From: Microbulbifer thermotolerans
GTDB lineage: Bacteria; Pseudomonadota; Gammaproteobacteria; Pseudomonadales; Cellvibrionaceae
NCBI RefSeq assembly: GCF_900112305.1
Contig: NZ_FOKT01000006.1
Location: forward strand, 62,001-126,000
Length of the DNA stretch: 64,000 nucleotides
Direction: 5' to 3'
In this document: one piece after another, positions 10,409 through 20,852 of the stretch
Layout: each line of letters begins with the position of its first letter
Position numbering within the stretch: position 1 is the first letter of the stretch
The notes under the pieces: model-generated
What the model was told of the DNA's origin: nothing
Databases searched by the model: none
Seen by the model: only the letters and a program-made list of their open reading frames with translations
Made by a program: the position numbers and the translations under genes

Positions 10409-11203
10409 TCAGGGGCAGTTACCTGTCCGCCAAATGCTGCCATCGCTGCTGTGCAGTGTGGTCCAACCCCAGGTTGATCCTGGCATGGCATCGCCGCTCC
10501 CTTTGGCAAAGTAATCCGGTGTCAGGGGGTTGCCGGTACTGTATGCGCGCCCGGCGGCCTTGTGGTAGTAATTGTACGTTGAATAGTCGCTGCAACTGCT
10601 GTTGCTTCCGTCGTTACCGCCGCTATTACTGTCATTATTGCTGCAGGCCACTGCTGGGCCGCTGCAGCTGCCGTCACCATCTCGCCACTGGCACCGGTCG
10701 CTGGAAATAGGATATTCGTCCAGCCGGAAAGGTGCAGTGCTGTATTCGAGATAGCAGTTGGCATAGTTGGTATAGTCCAGGCGACCTGCAACGATATGAT
10801 CATCGAGGGTTGCGGTCACACCAGCGTCCACGGTAAAGGTGACACTGGCGGTGGCCTTGAGACCGGTCAAGTCGGTGGCGGTAACAAGGGCAGTCTGCTC
10901 GCCCCCTGTCAGGTTACACTGTTCGGCCCTGAAAGCAGTCCCGGTTACCGAGGCGGTGACACTGTCGTTGGCGAAAGCTACCACCAACGAATCCAGGTTC
11001 TGGTTTTCATCGATGACAGTGCCCATGACCGATGCGCACTGACCGCTGGTTTCGGCGGAGATATCGCTCAGTTCCGGCGCCATCGGGGGCGGTTCCGGCC
11101 CAACCCGCACTGTCTGCGCGTAGGCTTCGCTTTTCGCCCCCTCATTGTCGGTGGCGACTATGGTGACCAAGTAGAGGTCATCAGTCAGTGAGTCGCTGGT
11201 AAT
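10409..11203 (-). pseudogene. C-terminal region of the PHB-depolymerase-like esterase, displaced by a frameshift
   Basis: Reading one base earlier through the T8 tract (A8 on the plus strand, 11204-11211) continues the upstream gene without a break: FFITSDSLTDD, then LYLVTIVATDNEGAKSEAY. This region has immunoglobulin-like or bacterial Ig/PKD-type repeats (about 11203-10790). A cysteine-rich C-terminal domain follows, with aromatic residues resembling a substrate-binding module and ending near a conserved GNCP. It lacks its own credible start and ribosome-binding site. It is therefore the separated tail of the esterase gene, by true frameshift, slippage or sequencing error. Confidence 0.7.
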
Positions 11204-12311
11204 AAAAAAAACCGCTGTTATCGACCTGACCGCTGGCGCTGGACGTGATGTTCCCGCTAAATGTGGCGTTTACCTGAGAGATGCTGCCCTCGGCATCGGT
11301 CGCGTTGCCGCTGACGAGGATGCGGTCGCCACTGGAGCTGACTTCCACGTTACTGAGTACTGGCTGCTGATTCCGGTCAACCCGTTTGTTGTTGTTGGCG
11401 AAAAATTGTCCCAGGTAGCGTGCGTAATTAATGCCTGCGCTGCTGATATAGCTTCCCGTAGCGCCCTCGCCGCCAGACCAGGAGTGGTCGACACCGTCCA
11501 GCCATAGCATGGAAACGCGACCGTCTTCCCAGAGGGTTTCCTGGGCGCTGCGGCCGTCTTCGGAGATGGTGTTTGTTCCGGAAAGCTGACTGACACCGTA
11601 GACACCCGCCATACCGTCCGCATTTTGTCGGTTGTAGCACTGATTGACCGTCGAGTCTTCCGTGCCGTGTGCAATGGATGCAATTTGGGTGGCGAAGTGG
11701 TTGGCGTAGCTGCCGGCGTAATTGTTGCAACGGCTAGCCACATCGGCAGCTTCGCAGGGGCCCAGAGCGCCACTGGCGCTAGTGCCAATGCTCGGCCCGG
11801 CGCTAACGCCCACGCCGGCGAAAACGTCCGGCGCCAGGCAGGCGGTGGTGTTGGCAAAGCTGGCGCCGGAGGAGAGGCCAGCGATGTAGACTTGGTTCGG
11901 ATCTATCCCCCGGCTACTGTCGCCGGCCATGGTGTTGGCCAGATTAATCAGATTTTGGTAGTCGCCAGCGGAGCGGGACTTGCTGCCCTGCCAGTAGGAC
12001 CAGCAGTTATAGCCCGCTTTGTTCATGGCGTCGGGTACGGCAATCACCATGCCGAATTCCTCAGCGGCGTCTTCCAGGTTGGCGGTCAGATAATTGTCGA
12101 TAGGTTGTACGCATCCGTGCAGGACGATCAGCAGAGCTTTGCCGTTGCCGATCGGCGAACTGTTCTCCGGGGTGTAAATATGCACCTTGTTGAAACCGCC
12201 AACGGAGACATTCTCTTGCCAGCTGCCGGCTTGAGCTGTCGCAGTCGCGCACAGTGCCGCGGTGGCAAGCAAGCGCAGGAGGCGCCCTTGCAGGAGCTTG
12301 GAAGTCATCAT
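11181..12311 (-). CDS. Secreted PHB-depolymerase-family esterase (type 1 catalytic domain), 3' end frameshifted
   Basis: After an N-terminal signal peptide (LLRLLATAALCATATAQA) comes an alpha/beta-hydrolase domain of the extracellular short-chain PHA depolymerase / feruloyl-esterase-like family. It shows LLIVLHGCVQ (oxyanion region), the nucleophile motif AGLSSGASF, a TEDSTV acid region and the catalytic His in GVDHSW. The following segment starts an Ig-like fold and then hits a stop caused by an extra base in a T8 tract; the rest continues in the other frame. The ATG at 12311 is placed after an AAAAGGTG site. A role in polyester or related substrate breakdown outside the cell is inferred from the family. 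Confidence 0.8.
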   Translation of the reverse strand: MMTSKLLQGRLLRLLATAALCATATAQAGSWQENVSVGGFNKVHIYTPENSSPIGNGKALLIVLHGCVQPIDNYLTANLEDAAEEFGMVIAVPDAMNKAGYNCWSYWQGSKSRSAGDYQNLINLANTMAGDSSRGIDPNQVYIAGLSSGASFANTTACLAPDVFAGVGVSAGPSIGTSASGALGPCEAADVASRCNNYAGSYANHFATQIASIAHGTEDSTVNQCYNRQNADGMAGVYGVSQLSGTNTISEDGRSAQETLWEDGRVSMLWLDGVDHSWSGGEGATGSYISSAGINYARYLGQFFANNNKRVDRNQQPVLSNVEVSSSGDRILVSGNATDAEGSISQVNATFSGNITSSASGQVDNSGFFYYQRLTD

Positions 12312-12465
12312 CGCATTCACCTTTTATTGTTATTCGGGCATCGGACAGCCTAGAAGGGCAGGGGGGGGGATGGGAATGCGACCTTGGTTGTAGCGACAGA
12401 TGTCGGGCTGACAGGTTTTCCCGTGCGCGCGGCCACTGGTGCAGGGGGCGCAAGGGCACCGGGCC

Positions 12466-13149
12466 TCAGGAGGTCTCCCGGTCTTCCCCCTGGGATATGG
12501 TTGCCGAGGATAGTGGCCATCCGCCCAGTGCCTTCCATTTATTCACGATTCCGCAGAAGAGTTCGGCTGTTTTCTCTGCGTCGTATTCGGCGGAGTGGGC
12601 ACTGCTGTTATCGAATTCTATTCCCGCGACTTGGCAGGCCTTGGCCAGAACCGTCTGGCCGTAGGCGAGGCCGGCGAGAGTGGCGGTATCGAAGCAGGAA
12701 AAGGGGTGAAAGGGGTTGCGCTTGATACCGCAGCGCTCCACCGCGGCATTGATAAAACCGAGGTCAAAGTGGGCGTTGTGGGCAACCATGATGGCGCGGG
12801 TACAGCTGTGTTTTTTTACCGCACTGCGGATCTTGCGGAACATTTCCGGCAGGGCCATTTCCTCGGGAATGGCTTCGCGTTCCGGGGACTCCAGGTCTAT
12901 GCCGATAAAGTCCAGGGCGGATTGCTCTATGTTTGCGCCCTCAAAGGGTTCCAGGTGAAAAGTGTGGGTCTCCTGCGGAAAGAGCTGGCCCTCTTCGTTC
13001 ATATCCAGGATAACCGCGGAGACTTCCAGCAAGGCATCGGTGCGCGCATTGAAGCCGCCGGTCTCCAGGTCCACCACTACGGGCAGGAAGCCGCGGAATC
13101 GTTGGGCGAGTAGGCTTTTGGGTCCTGTGGGTTCTTCCGCGGGGGTCAC
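12466..13149 (-). CDS. rnt: Ribonuclease T
   Basis: This 227-residue DEDD-family 3'-5' exonuclease trims tRNA and other small RNA 3' ends. Exo motif I is [11 protein letters not shown], exo II is [12 protein letters not shown], and exo III is the [10 protein letters not shown] element, so all four acidic residues and the active-site His are visible. The GTG start has AAGGA seven bases upstream. It lies 150 bp downstream of pyrC on the same strand, an order also seen in pseudomonads. Confidence 0.93.
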   Translation of the reverse strand: MTPAEEPTGPKSLLAQRFRGFLPVVVDLETGGFNARTDALLEVSAVILDMNEEGQLFPQETHTFHLEPFEGANIEQSALDFIGIDLESPEREAIPEEMALPEMFRKIRSAVKKHSCTRAIMVAHNAHFDLGFINAAVERCGIKRNPFHPFSCFDTATLAGLAYGQTVLAKACQVAGIEFDNSSAHSAEYDAEKTAELFCGIVNKWKALGGWPLSSATISQGEDRETS

Positions 13150-13302
13150 TCGATGTCCTTCTTTGGTCTGTCGGGGTTAGTTTATTGAAATGCGAAGTCC
13201 GCTGCGGCAGCAGGTTTGGTGGATGCTTGCTGAGGTTTCACAAGCAGCTGCCGCTCCAGGGACTTTGCCTTTCGGTTTTTGCACGTGGCTAATGTTCTGT
13301 TT

Positions 13303-14334
13303 TTAAACCAGCTTCCAGTTCAATGTTTCCCCGGCCGCCAGTGGAATCAAGGGTTCTCCACCCATATCCAGGTGTTCGGGCAAAGACCAGGGCTGTTTCA
13401 CCAGGGTGATGCGATTTTCGTTGCGTGGCAGGCCGTAAAAGTCCGGCCCGAACTCACTGGCGAAGCCTTCCAGTCTGTCCAGCCTGCCGGCGCGGTCAAA
13501 GGCCTCGGCGTAGAGTTCTATGGCTGCAATGGCTGTGTAGCAGCCGGCGCAACCGCAGGCGGCCTCTTTTCTGCCCTGGATATGGGGCGCCGAGTCGGTA
13601 CCGAGAAAGAACCGGGGGCTGCCGCTGGTGGCTGCCTCCATCAGGGCGGCCTGATGGTAGCTGCGCTTTAGAATCGGCAGGCAGTAGTAATGGGGGCGCA
13701 TGCCGCCTACCAGCATATGGTTGCGATTGTAGAGCAGATGGTGGGCGGTGATAGTGGCGCCCACGCCTTCGCGCGCTTTCTGCACGAACTCGACCGCATG
13801 GGCTGTGGTGATGTGTTCCAAAACGAGCTTCAGATTCGGGAAATCCTCCACCAGTCTGGTCAGCACCTTTTCGATGAACACCTGCTCGCGGTCGAATATG
13901 TCGATATCGCTGGTAGTCACCTCGCCGTGCAGCAGCAACTTCATGCCGGATTCCTGCATGGCCTCCAGCGCTGGGTAGATATTGGCCAGATCGGTAACGC
14001 CCGAGTCGGAATTGGTGGTGGCGCCCGCTGGATAGAGTTTGGCGGCGACAACGCCGGCTTTGCGGGCCTGTCTGATGACTTCCGCATCCGTCCTATCGGT
14101 GAGGTATAGGGTCATCAGGGGCTCAAAATCGGTGCCTTCAGGGATTTGCTCAAGGATGCGTTGTCGGTATGCGCGAGCATCATCCGCATTTGCAACCGGC
14201 GGAACCAGGTTCGGCATCACAATGGCGCGGCGGAATTGGCGGGCCGCGTCAGTAACTGTACGCGCGAGGGCGGCGCCGTCACGCAGGTGGATGTGCCAGT
14301 CGTCTGGGGCGCGAAGGGTGATCTGCTCCGTCAT
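13303..14334 (-). CDS. pyrC: Dihydroorotase PyrC
   Basis: PyrC makes dihydroorotate from carbamoyl aspartate in pyrimidine synthesis. The 343-residue class II enzyme shows the zinc motif [10 protein letters not shown], the lysine that becomes carboxylated in [24 protein letters not shown], and LGTDSAPH. All binuclear-metal ligands appear present. The start [16 protein letters not shown] agrees with the family N-terminus. It is divergent from argG with about 300 bp between. Confidence 0.95.
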   Translation of the reverse strand: MTEQITLRAPDDWHIHLRDGAALARTVTDAARQFRRAIVMPNLVPPVANADDARAYRQRILEQIPEGTDFEPLMTLYLTDRTDAEVIRQARKAGVVAAKLYPAGATTNSDSGVTDLANIYPALEAMQESGMKLLLHGEVTTSDIDIFDREQVFIEKVLTRLVEDFPNLKLVLEHITTAHAVEFVQKAREGVGATITAHHLLYNRNHMLVGGMRPHYYCLPILKRSYHQAALMEAATSGSPRFFLGTDSAPHIQGRKEAACGCAGCYTAIAAIELYAEAFDRAGRLDRLEGFASEFGPDFYGLPRNENRITLVKQPWSLPEHLDMGGEPLIPLAAGETLNWKLV

Positions 14335-14637
14335 ATTGCTCTGTGTAACCGGGTAAAGATGAGCGGGTTAGGGGCGCGCATGCTACCGGAAGCGCGGATA
14401 AATTGCGATGCACGGGCTGTTCATAATATGATCAACTGCTGTGGTGAATCGCTTTCCGCTAGTCGTTCGCCGAACTTGGCGCTACAATCGCGCCCCGAAA
14501 GAGGTACCGAGAGTACCACTCCTGGGCACACCTCCAAGAATAATTCCCCAGATCGACACCGATTTCGTGCGCGGAGACCACCGGCCCCGGCGCTTGTGGT
14601 GGCGCTTATTTGATTCAAGCGGCAGCAGAGGACAGCA

Positions 14638-15858
14638 ATGAGCAAAATCGACAAGGTGGTATTGGCGTATTCCGGCGGGCTGGATACCTCGGTGATCGTA
14701 CGCTGGTTGCAGGAGACCTATGACTGCGAAGTGGTGACTTTCACCGCCGATATAGGTCAAGGCGAGGAAGTGGAGCCGGCGCGGGCCAAAGCCGAGGCGC
14801 TCGGGGTCAAGGAGATCTACATCGATGACCTGCGCGAGGAGTTCGTGCGCGATTTCGTCTTCCCGATGTTCCGCGCCAACACTATCTACGAGGGGGAATA
14901 CCTGCTGGGCACCTCCATCGCCCGCCCACTGATCGCCAAGCGCCTGATTGAAATCGCCAACGAGACTTCCGCCTCTGCGATCGCTCACGGCGCCACCGGC
15001 AAGGGCAACGATCAGGTGCGCTTCGAACTGGGCGCTTACGCCCTGAAGCCCGGCATTCAGGTGATCGCTCCCTGGCGTGAGTGGGATCTGACTTCCCGCG
15101 AAAAGCTGATGCGCTACTGCGAGCAGCACAAGATTCCAGTGGATTTCTCCTCTGGCAAGAAGAAGTCCCCTTATTCAATGGATGCCAACCTGCTGCATAT
15201 CTCCTATGAGGGCGGCATTCTGGAAGATCCTTGGGCGGAGGCCGAGGAGAGCATGTGGCGCTGGAGCGTCAGCCCCGAAGCGGCCCCCGATCAGCCCACC
15301 TATATCACCCTGACCTTCGAGAAGGGTGACGCGGTGGCCATCGATGGCGAACGCATGAGTCCGGCAACCCTGCTGGAGAAGCTGAACAAGCTGGGTGGCG
15401 CCAACGGAATCGGCCGCCTGGATATTGTCGAGAATCGCTACGTGGGCATGAAGTCCCGCGGTTGTTATGAAACACCTGGCGGCACCATCCTGTTGAAAGC
15501 GCACCGCGCGATAGAGTCCATTACCCTGGATCGCGAAGTGGCGCACTTGAAAGACGAGCTGATGCCGCGTTACGCCAAGCTGATCTACAACGGCTACTGG
15601 TGGTCGCCCGAGCGGCGCATGCTGCAGGCTGCAATCGATGAGTCTCAGCAGGTGGTGAATGGAGAGGTGCGCCTGAAACTGTACAAGGGTAGCGTAAGCG
15701 CCGTGGGGCGCCGGTCTGCGGATAGTCTGTTCGACGAGCGCATCGCCACCTTTGAAGAGGATGCGGGTGCCTACGACCAGAAGGACGCCGAAGGCTTTAT
15801 CAAGCTGAATGCCCTACGTCTGCGCATTGCCGCAGGTAAAGGAAGAAAATTGATATAG
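14638..15858 (+). CDS. argG: Argininosuccinate synthase
   Basis: ArgG condenses citrulline and aspartate with ATP in arginine synthesis. The 406-residue protein has the ATP-binding PP-loop [11 protein letters not shown] near the N-terminus, [12 protein letters not shown], and [12 protein letters not shown]. The length is normal for the short ArgG type. A GAGGACAGCA purine run lies before the ATG. The end of the gene overlaps an FNR-type site for the next operon. Confidence 0.96.
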   Translation: MSKIDKVVLAYSGGLDTSVIVRWLQETYDCEVVTFTADIGQGEEVEPARAKAEALGVKEIYIDDLREEFVRDFVFPMFRANTIYEGEYLLGTSIARPLIAKRLIEIANETSASAIAHGATGKGNDQVRFELGAYALKPGIQVIAPWREWDLTSREKLMRYCEQHKIPVDFSSGKKKSPYSMDANLLHISYEGGILEDPWAEAEESMWRWSVSPEAAPDQPTYITLTFEKGDAVAIDGERMSPATLLEKLNKLGGANGIGRLDIVENRYVGMKSRGCYETPGGTILLKAHRAIESITLDREVAHLKDELMPRYAKLIYNGYWWSPERRMLQAAIDESQQVVNGEVRLKLYKGSVSAVGRRSADSLFDERIATFEEDAGAYDQKDAEGFIKLNALRLRIAAGKGRKLI

Positions 15859-15863
15859 ATCAG
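15850..15863 (+). promoter_or_regulatory. FNR/ANR-like box upstream of ccoN
   Basis: TTGAT-ATAG-ATCAG matches the TTGAT-N4-ATCAA consensus of FNR/ANR with one mismatch. It overlaps the argG stop codon (15856-15858) and lies about 140 bp before ccoN, whose orthologues are commonly activated by FNR/ANR under low oxygen. Confidence 0.65.
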
Positions 15864-15925
15864 CCGCGCGGGGCCGATGATGCGTTTAAATCCTCGCCCT
15901 GCAACCAGTGCGGACGATTGTGACG

Positions 15926-15956
15926 CAGAAAGCCGCCGCTTTGGGTGCGGCTTCTG
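15926..15956 (+). terminator. Hairpin between argG and ccoN
   Basis: CAGAAAGCCGC and GCGGCTTCTG are inverted repeats around a 10-nt loop, followed by only a mildly T-rich stretch. It is a possible argG terminator or leader hairpin of the cco transcript. Confidence 0.45.
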
Positions 15957-16000
15957 TCGTTCAACGTAAACAAATTTTAAAAAGCAACGGAAGTAACGCA

Positions 16001-17455
16001 ATGACGACATCGGTGGCAAAGACCGGCCCTGTGCCGGGCTATGACTACAAGATCGTGCGCCAGTTCACCATAATGTCCGTGGTCTGGGGTATCGTTGGTA
16101 TGGGAATGGGGGTGCTGATCGCCGCTCAGCTGGCTTGGCCTGCCCTCAACGACTTCTGGCAGCCGTTTTCCCACTTCGGCCGCCTGCGTCCGCTGCACAC
16201 CAACGCGGTAATTTTCGCCTTTGGCGGCAGCGTGCTCTTCGCTACTTCTTACTATGTGGTGCAGCGCACCTGTCAGACGCCTCTCTGGGGTGGCTGGCTG
16301 GTACCTTTCACCTTTTGGGGTTGGCAAGCGGTCATCGTTGCCGCCGCTATCACCCTGCCGCTGGGTTACACCTCCACCAAGGAGTACGCTGAGCTGGAGT
16401 GGCCGATCGATATACTGATCACCCTCGTCTGGATCGCCTACGCCCTGGTTTTCTTCGGCACTATCGCCAAGCGCAAAACTTCACATATCTACGTGGCCAA
16501 CTGGTTCTTTGGCGCTTACATCATCACCATTGCCGTGTTGCATGTCGTCAACAACCTGGAGATTCCGGTTGCGCCGTTTAAATCCTATTCCATCTACTCC
16601 GGCACTAAGGATGCGATGATCCAGTGGTGGTACGGCCACAACGCGGTGGGCTTTTTCCTGACCGCGGCCTTCCTCGGCATCATGTACTACTTCGTGCCCA
16701 AGCAGGCCGGACGCCCGGTGTATTCCTACCAGCTGTCCATCGTGCACTTCTGGGCGCTGATCTCGATCTACGTTTGGGCCGGCGGCCACCACCTGCACTA
16801 CTCGGCGCTGCCGGACTGGACCCAGAGCCTGGCCATGGTGATGTCCGTGATTCTGCTGGCCCCCTCCTGGGGCGGCATGATCAACGGCATCATGACCCTG
16901 TCTGGAGCCTGGCACAAACTGCGTACTGACCCGACACTGCGCTTCCTGGTGGTATCCCTGTCTTTCTACGGCATGTCCACCTTTGAAGGGCCGATGATGT
17001 CCATCAAGACAGTCAACGCCCTGTCTCACAACACCGACTGGACCGTGGGTCACGTTCACTCCGGCGCTCTGGGCTGGGTGGCCATGATCTCCATCGGCGC
17101 CCTGTACCACCTGGTGCCGGTGCTGTGGAAGCGCAAGGAAATGTACAGCGTGAAGCTGATCAATGCGCACTTCTGGCTGGCCACTGTGGGCACCGTGCTC
17201 TACATCGCCGCTATGTGGGTGAATGGTATTACCCAGGGCTTGATGTGGCGTGCGTTCAACGCCGACGGCACGCTAACCTACAGCTTCGTGGAAAGTGTGA
17301 TTGCCAGCCACCCGGGTTATGTCGTGCGCTGGATCGGCGGCTCTCTCTTCCTGCTGGGAATGTTGCTGATGGCTTACAACGTGTTCCGCACCGTGACCGA
17401 GACGGAGAATGCCGCTCGTGAAGACAACACTAAGGCACAACCGGTAGCGGCGTAA
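16001..17455 (+). CDS. ccoN: cbb3-type cytochrome c oxidase subunit I
   Basis: The catalytic subunit of the high-affinity terminal oxidase, 484 residues with about 12 membrane helices. Histidines expected for heme b, heme b3 and CuB are visible: [34 protein letters not shown] and [11 protein letters not shown]. The ATG at 16001 follows a GGAAG site; the open frame upstream is not coding. ccoO follows after 12 bp, and the order ccoNOQP is classical. An FNR-like box upstream suggests induction at low oxygen. Confidence 0.96.
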   Translation: MTTSVAKTGPVPGYDYKIVRQFTIMSVVWGIVGMGMGVLIAAQLAWPALNDFWQPFSHFGRLRPLHTNAVIFAFGGSVLFATSYYVVQRTCQTPLWGGWLVPFTFWGWQAVIVAAAITLPLGYTSTKEYAELEWPIDILITLVWIAYALVFFGTIAKRKTSHIYVANWFFGAYIITIAVLHVVNNLEIPVAPFKSYSIYSGTKDAMIQWWYGHNAVGFFLTAAFLGIMYYFVPKQAGRPVYSYQLSIVHFWALISIYVWAGGHHLHYSALPDWTQSLAMVMSVILLAPSWGGMINGIMTLSGAWHKLRTDPTLRFLVVSLSFYGMSTFEGPMMSIKTVNALSHNTDWTVGHVHSGALGWVAMISIGALYHLVPVLWKRKEMYSVKLINAHFWLATVGTVLYIAAMWVNGITQGLMWRAFNADGTLTYSFVESVIASHPGYVVRWIGGSLFLLGMLLMAYNVFRTVTETENAAREDNTKAQPVAA

Positions 17456-17467
17456 GGAGGTCAGATC

Positions 17468-18085
17468 GTGAAAAACCATGACATCGTAGAAAAGAACATC
17501 GGTCTGATGATCGCCTTCATCGTCATTGCCATCAGCTTTGGCGCGTTGGTGGAGATAGTTCCGCAGTTCTTTACCAAGGACAACAACGAACCTATTGCCG
17601 GCCTCAAACCGCTGGGTCCGATTGAGCTGGAAGGGCGCGATATCTACATCCGCGAAGGCTGTCACGTCTGTCATACGCAGATGATCCGCCCGCTGCGCGC
17701 GGAAGTGGAACGGTATGGCCACTACTCCATGGCGCAGGAATACGTTTACGAATTTCCCTTCCTGTGGGGATCCAAGCGCACCGGTCCGGATCTGGCCCGC
17801 GTAGGCGGCCGTTACTCCGATGAGTGGCACCGCGCGCACTTGTACAACCCGCGCAGTGTAGTGCCGGAATCCATTATGCCTGCTTACCCCTGGCTGTTCG
17901 ACAATGTCGTCACCGGTGAGTACACGGCCAGGAAAATGGAAGCGCTGCGCACATTGGGTGTGCCTTATACCGACGAGGACATCGCCAATGCCTCCAAACC
18001 CTTCATCGGCGACAAGGTGAAGGAGATAGACGCACTGGTGGCCTATCTGCAACAGCTGGGTACTGTGGTACAGCAGAAACGCTGA
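17468..18085 (+). CDS. ccoO: cbb3-type cytochrome c oxidase subunit II (monoheme c)
   Basis: A 205-residue membrane-anchored cytochrome c subunit. It has an N-terminal helix ([19 protein letters not shown]), then the heme c site [13 protein letters not shown], and the ESIMPAYPW segment carrying the axial Met. The GTG start has AAGGAGG overlapping the ccoN stop codon, so the two are translationally linked. It passes electrons from CcoP to the CcoN centre. Confidence 0.95.
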   Translation: MKNHDIVEKNIGLMIAFIVIAISFGALVEIVPQFFTKDNNEPIAGLKPLGPIELEGRDIYIREGCHVCHTQMIRPLRAEVERYGHYSMAQEYVYEFPFLWGSKRTGPDLARVGGRYSDEWHRAHLYNPRSVVPESIMPAYPWLFDNVVTGEYTARKMEALRTLGVPYTDEDIANASKPFIGDKVKEIDALVAYLQQLGTVVQQKR

Positions 18086-18103
18086 TCCGCGACGAGGTTT
18101 AGC

Positions 18104-18322
18104 ATGATTGACATATTGCGGCAGATCGCCGTCGTTCTCGGAGCACTGGCATTTCTCGCCATCTGTTGGTGGGCCTTTTCTCCGAAGCGCAAAAAGCGCT
18201 TTGAGGAGGACGCCAAGCTGCCGTTCGCCGATGAAGAGCCTTCAACCGATGAAGCTCGCGGGGACAAAGATGAATCCGGAGACAAATCCGGCGCGAAACA
18301 AAAACAGGGGCAGGATAAGTAA
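18104..18322 (+). CDS. ccoQ: cbb3 oxidase small subunit CcoQ
   Basis: A 72-residue protein with one N-terminal helix, a SPKRKKRFEEDAKLPF segment typical of CcoQ, and a long charged tail (Asp/Glu/Lys-rich) that is longer than usual. CcoQ stabilises the oxidase complex. Its stop overlaps the ccoP start by one base. Confidence 0.88.
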   Translation: MIDILRQIAVVLGALAFLAICWWAFSPKRKKRFEEDAKLPFADEEPSTDEARGDKDESGDKSGAKQKQGQDK

Positions 18323-19230
18323 TGAGTACATTTTGGAGTCTGTGGGTAATTGTGCTCACCCTCGCGAACCTGGGTCTGATTGCCTGGGTACTGTTTGCCA
18401 ACCGCAAAGTGGCGGTGGATGACCAGGCGGATCCGGAAAACAAAACCACCGGTCACGTCTACGACGGCATCCAGGAATACGACAACCCGCTGCCCAGATG
18501 GTGGTTCATGCTGTTCGTGGGTACCTTGATATTTACCGCTATCTACCTGGCGGTTTATCCGGGGCTGGGTAACTTCAAAGGGCTGCGTGGCTGGACTTCC
18601 GTGAATCAGCTGGAGGCCCAGCAGGCGAAGGCGCAGGAGCAGTTCGACGATACTTTCGGCAAGTACCTGGATATGCCTATCGAACAGATTGCCGAAAGCC
18701 GCGAGGCTTTGAAAATGGGTGCGCGCATCTTTGCCAACAACTGTGCTGTGTGCCACGGCGCGGATGGTGGCGGCAACTATGGCTTCCCCAACCTCACCGA
18801 TAACGACTGGCTCTACGGGGGTACGCCGGAGAAAATTCTCGAGACTATTCACGAGGGTCGGCAGGGTGTGATGCCGCCACAGGGTCCGGTAATTGGCGAG
18901 GAAGGTGTCAAGAATGCCGCAGAATATGTGCTGGCTATGAACGGCCTCGAGCACAATGCCGAGATGGCCGCCGAGGGCAAGAAGATCTTCGGCACCGTTT
19001 GCATGGCATGCCACGGTATGGACGGGAAGGGTAACCAGGCGCTGGGTGCCCCTAATCTGACCGACAATATCTGGCTCTACGGCGGCAGCCGCGAGCAGAT
19101 ACAACACACCATCCGCGGCGGTCGTCAGAACCAGATGCCGAGCCAGAAAGACAAACTGCGCGAAGACAAGATCCGCCTGGTGGCGGCCTATGTCTACAGC
19201 CTCTCTCGTCAGGAAGAGGTAGAGCAGTAG
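18322..19230 (+). CDS. ccoP: cbb3-type cytochrome c oxidase subunit III (diheme c)
   Basis: 302 residues with two N-terminal membrane helices (residues 5-24 and about 57-76), then two cytochrome c domains with CAVCHG and CMACHG heme sites. GFPNLTD/GAPNLTD repeats show internal duplication. It takes electrons from soluble cytochromes. It overlaps ccoQ by one base. A GC-rich hairpin follows the stop. Confidence 0.96.
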   Translation: MSTFWSLWVIVLTLANLGLIAWVLFANRKVAVDDQADPENKTTGHVYDGIQEYDNPLPRWWFMLFVGTLIFTAIYLAVYPGLGNFKGLRGWTSVNQLEAQQAKAQEQFDDTFGKYLDMPIEQIAESREALKMGARIFANNCAVCHGADGGGNYGFPNLTDNDWLYGGTPEKILETIHEGRQGVMPPQGPVIGEEGVKNAAEYVLAMNGLEHNAEMAAEGKKIFGTVCMACHGMDGKGNQALGAPNLTDNIWLYGGSREQIQHTIRGGRQNQMPSQKDKLREDKIRLVAAYVYSLSRQEEVEQ

Positions 19231-19248
19231 TTTTCCAATCTGAACCAT

Positions 19249-19269
19249 CGACCCGGCGCGGCCGGGTCG
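19249..19269 (+). terminator. Hairpin after ccoP
   Basis: CGACCCGGC-GCG-GCCGGGTCG is a perfect 9-bp stem. No U-tract follows. It may attenuate transcription into ccoG or stabilise the ccoNOQP message. Confidence 0.5.
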
Positions 19270-19363
19270 CAACGGGATCCCGGGCGTCGCACGGACGAAT
19301 AAGAAAAGCCTCATCGAGTTGAAGAGAGCCCGTTCGCGCCGCGCAGGGGCTAAGAGAGGTATT

Positions 19364-20785
19364 GTGAGCGACAATCGAATCCCCAGCATCGAAGAGCAGG
19401 ACGGTGACGGCGAAGTGCGCTACCGCATGCTCTATGAGTCGGCAGACAAGGTTTATATTCGCCATATCCGCGGCGTCTACACCCGGATCCGCAAATACAC
19501 GGGCCTTCCTCTTCTGGCGGCCTATTTTTTCATCCCCTGGTTTAATATCGAGGGCCGTCAGGCACTTCACTTCGACCTCCCGGAGCGACAGTTCCACATT
19601 TTCTGGGCCACCTTCGGCCCCCAGGATGGCTTCCTGCTTGCGTGGCTGCTGATCATTGCCGCTTTTGGCTTGTTTGCGGTTACCACATGGCTGGGCCGGG
19701 TCTGGTGCGGATTTACCTGTCCGCAGACGGTGTGGACCATGATGTTTATCTGGGCCGAGCGGGTGTGTGAAGGAGACCGAAACCAGCGCATAAAACTGGA
19801 TGCGGCGCCCTGGAGTGTGAACAAAGTGCTCCGCAAGGGGGGCACCCACGCCATCTGGATATTGATCGCCTTTGCCACGGCACTGGCTTTTGTCGGCTAC
19901 TTTTACGGGATTCGCGATCTGGTGGTGGATCTGGCGAGTTTTGAAGCCCATCCTCAGGCCGTTTTCTGGGTAGCTTTTTTCACCTTTGCCACATACTTCA
20001 ATGCCGGTTTTATGCGCGAACAGGTGTGCAAGTACATGTGCCCCTATGCGCGCTTCCAGTCGGTGATGTACGACCGGGATACCCTGGCGGTCTACTACGA
20101 TGCCAAGCGCGGGGAAACCCGTGGCCCCCGCAAAAAAAATATGGATTATCGAGCAGAGGGACTGGGCGATTGCATCGATTGTTCCTGGTGCGTGCAGGTG
20201 TGCCCTGTGGATATCGATATCCGTGACGGAATGCAGTACGAATGCATCAACTGCGGTCTGTGTGTGGATGCCTGCAACAGCGTCATGGACAAGATGGGCT
20301 ATGAGCGTGGCTTGATCCGTTTCACATCGGAAGACGAACTGGAAACGGGTAAAACTAATTACCTGCGCCCGCGCCTGTTCGGTTACGCTTTTGTGCTGAC
20401 GGCGATGGTTGCCCTCTTTACCCATCAGGTCGTCACCCGCAGCCCCATAGAGGCCGAGGTGTTGCGCGACCGGGGAGCGCGCCTGTTCCGCGAGTACCGC
20501 GGGGATATTCAGAACGTGTACACGGTCAAAATCAACAACATGGACCGGGATCCCCATGAGTTTTCTATCGCCGTCGAGGGCGTGGCTGGTTACGATTACT
20601 CCCTGCGCCGGCCGCGGGATATCTACCTGGAGGCGGGGGAAATCTTTGCGGTGCCAATTCGCGTAAGTGTGCCCAAGGACCAATTGAAAACCGCCAAGCA
20701 CAATATCGTTATCGTCGTGCAGGCGGAGGATGATCCCGAACTGATAGACCGGCATCAGACGGTGTTTATCGGACCTAAGCAATAG
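19364..20785 (+). CDS. ccoG: Cytochrome c oxidase accessory protein CcoG (FixG, RdxA)
   Basis: A 473-residue membrane iron-sulfur protein involved in copper delivery to cbb3 oxidase (reported cupric reductase activity in the family). It has several helices with WCGFTCPQTVW and CPYARFQ motifs, two ferredoxin-type clusters (CIDCSWCVQVCP and CINCGLCVDACN), and a C-terminal Ig-like periplasmic domain. The GTG at 19364 is chosen over an earlier TTG because of the GAGAGG site. It is first of the ccoGHIS group. Confidence 0.94.
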   Translation: MSDNRIPSIEEQDGDGEVRYRMLYESADKVYIRHIRGVYTRIRKYTGLPLLAAYFFIPWFNIEGRQALHFDLPERQFHIFWATFGPQDGFLLAWLLIIAAFGLFAVTTWLGRVWCGFTCPQTVWTMMFIWAERVCEGDRNQRIKLDAAPWSVNKVLRKGGTHAIWILIAFATALAFVGYFYGIRDLVVDLASFEAHPQAVFWVAFFTFATYFNAGFMREQVCKYMCPYARFQSVMYDRDTLAVYYDAKRGETRGPRKKNMDYRAEGLGDCIDCSWCVQVCPVDIDIRDGMQYECINCGLCVDACNSVMDKMGYERGLIRFTSEDELETGKTNYLRPRLFGYAFVLTAMVALFTHQVVTRSPIEAEVLRDRGARLFREYRGDIQNVYTVKINNMDRDPHEFSIAVEGVAGYDYSLRRPRDIYLEAGEIFAVPIRVSVPKDQLKTAKHNIVIVVQAEDDPELIDRHQTVFIGPKQ

Positions 20786-20793
20786 ACGTTGAG

Positions 20794-20812
20794 GCCCGCG
20801 GAAAGCGGGCCT
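20794..20812 (+). terminator. Hairpin between ccoG and ccoH
   Basis: GGCCCGC-GGAAA-GCGGGCC stem, followed by TTC and an A-rich stretch, so only partial termination is likely. Confidence 0.5.
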
Positions 20813-20852
20813 TCAAATAAAGGTTTCACGGTCCGTAATTTTGGATAACACA

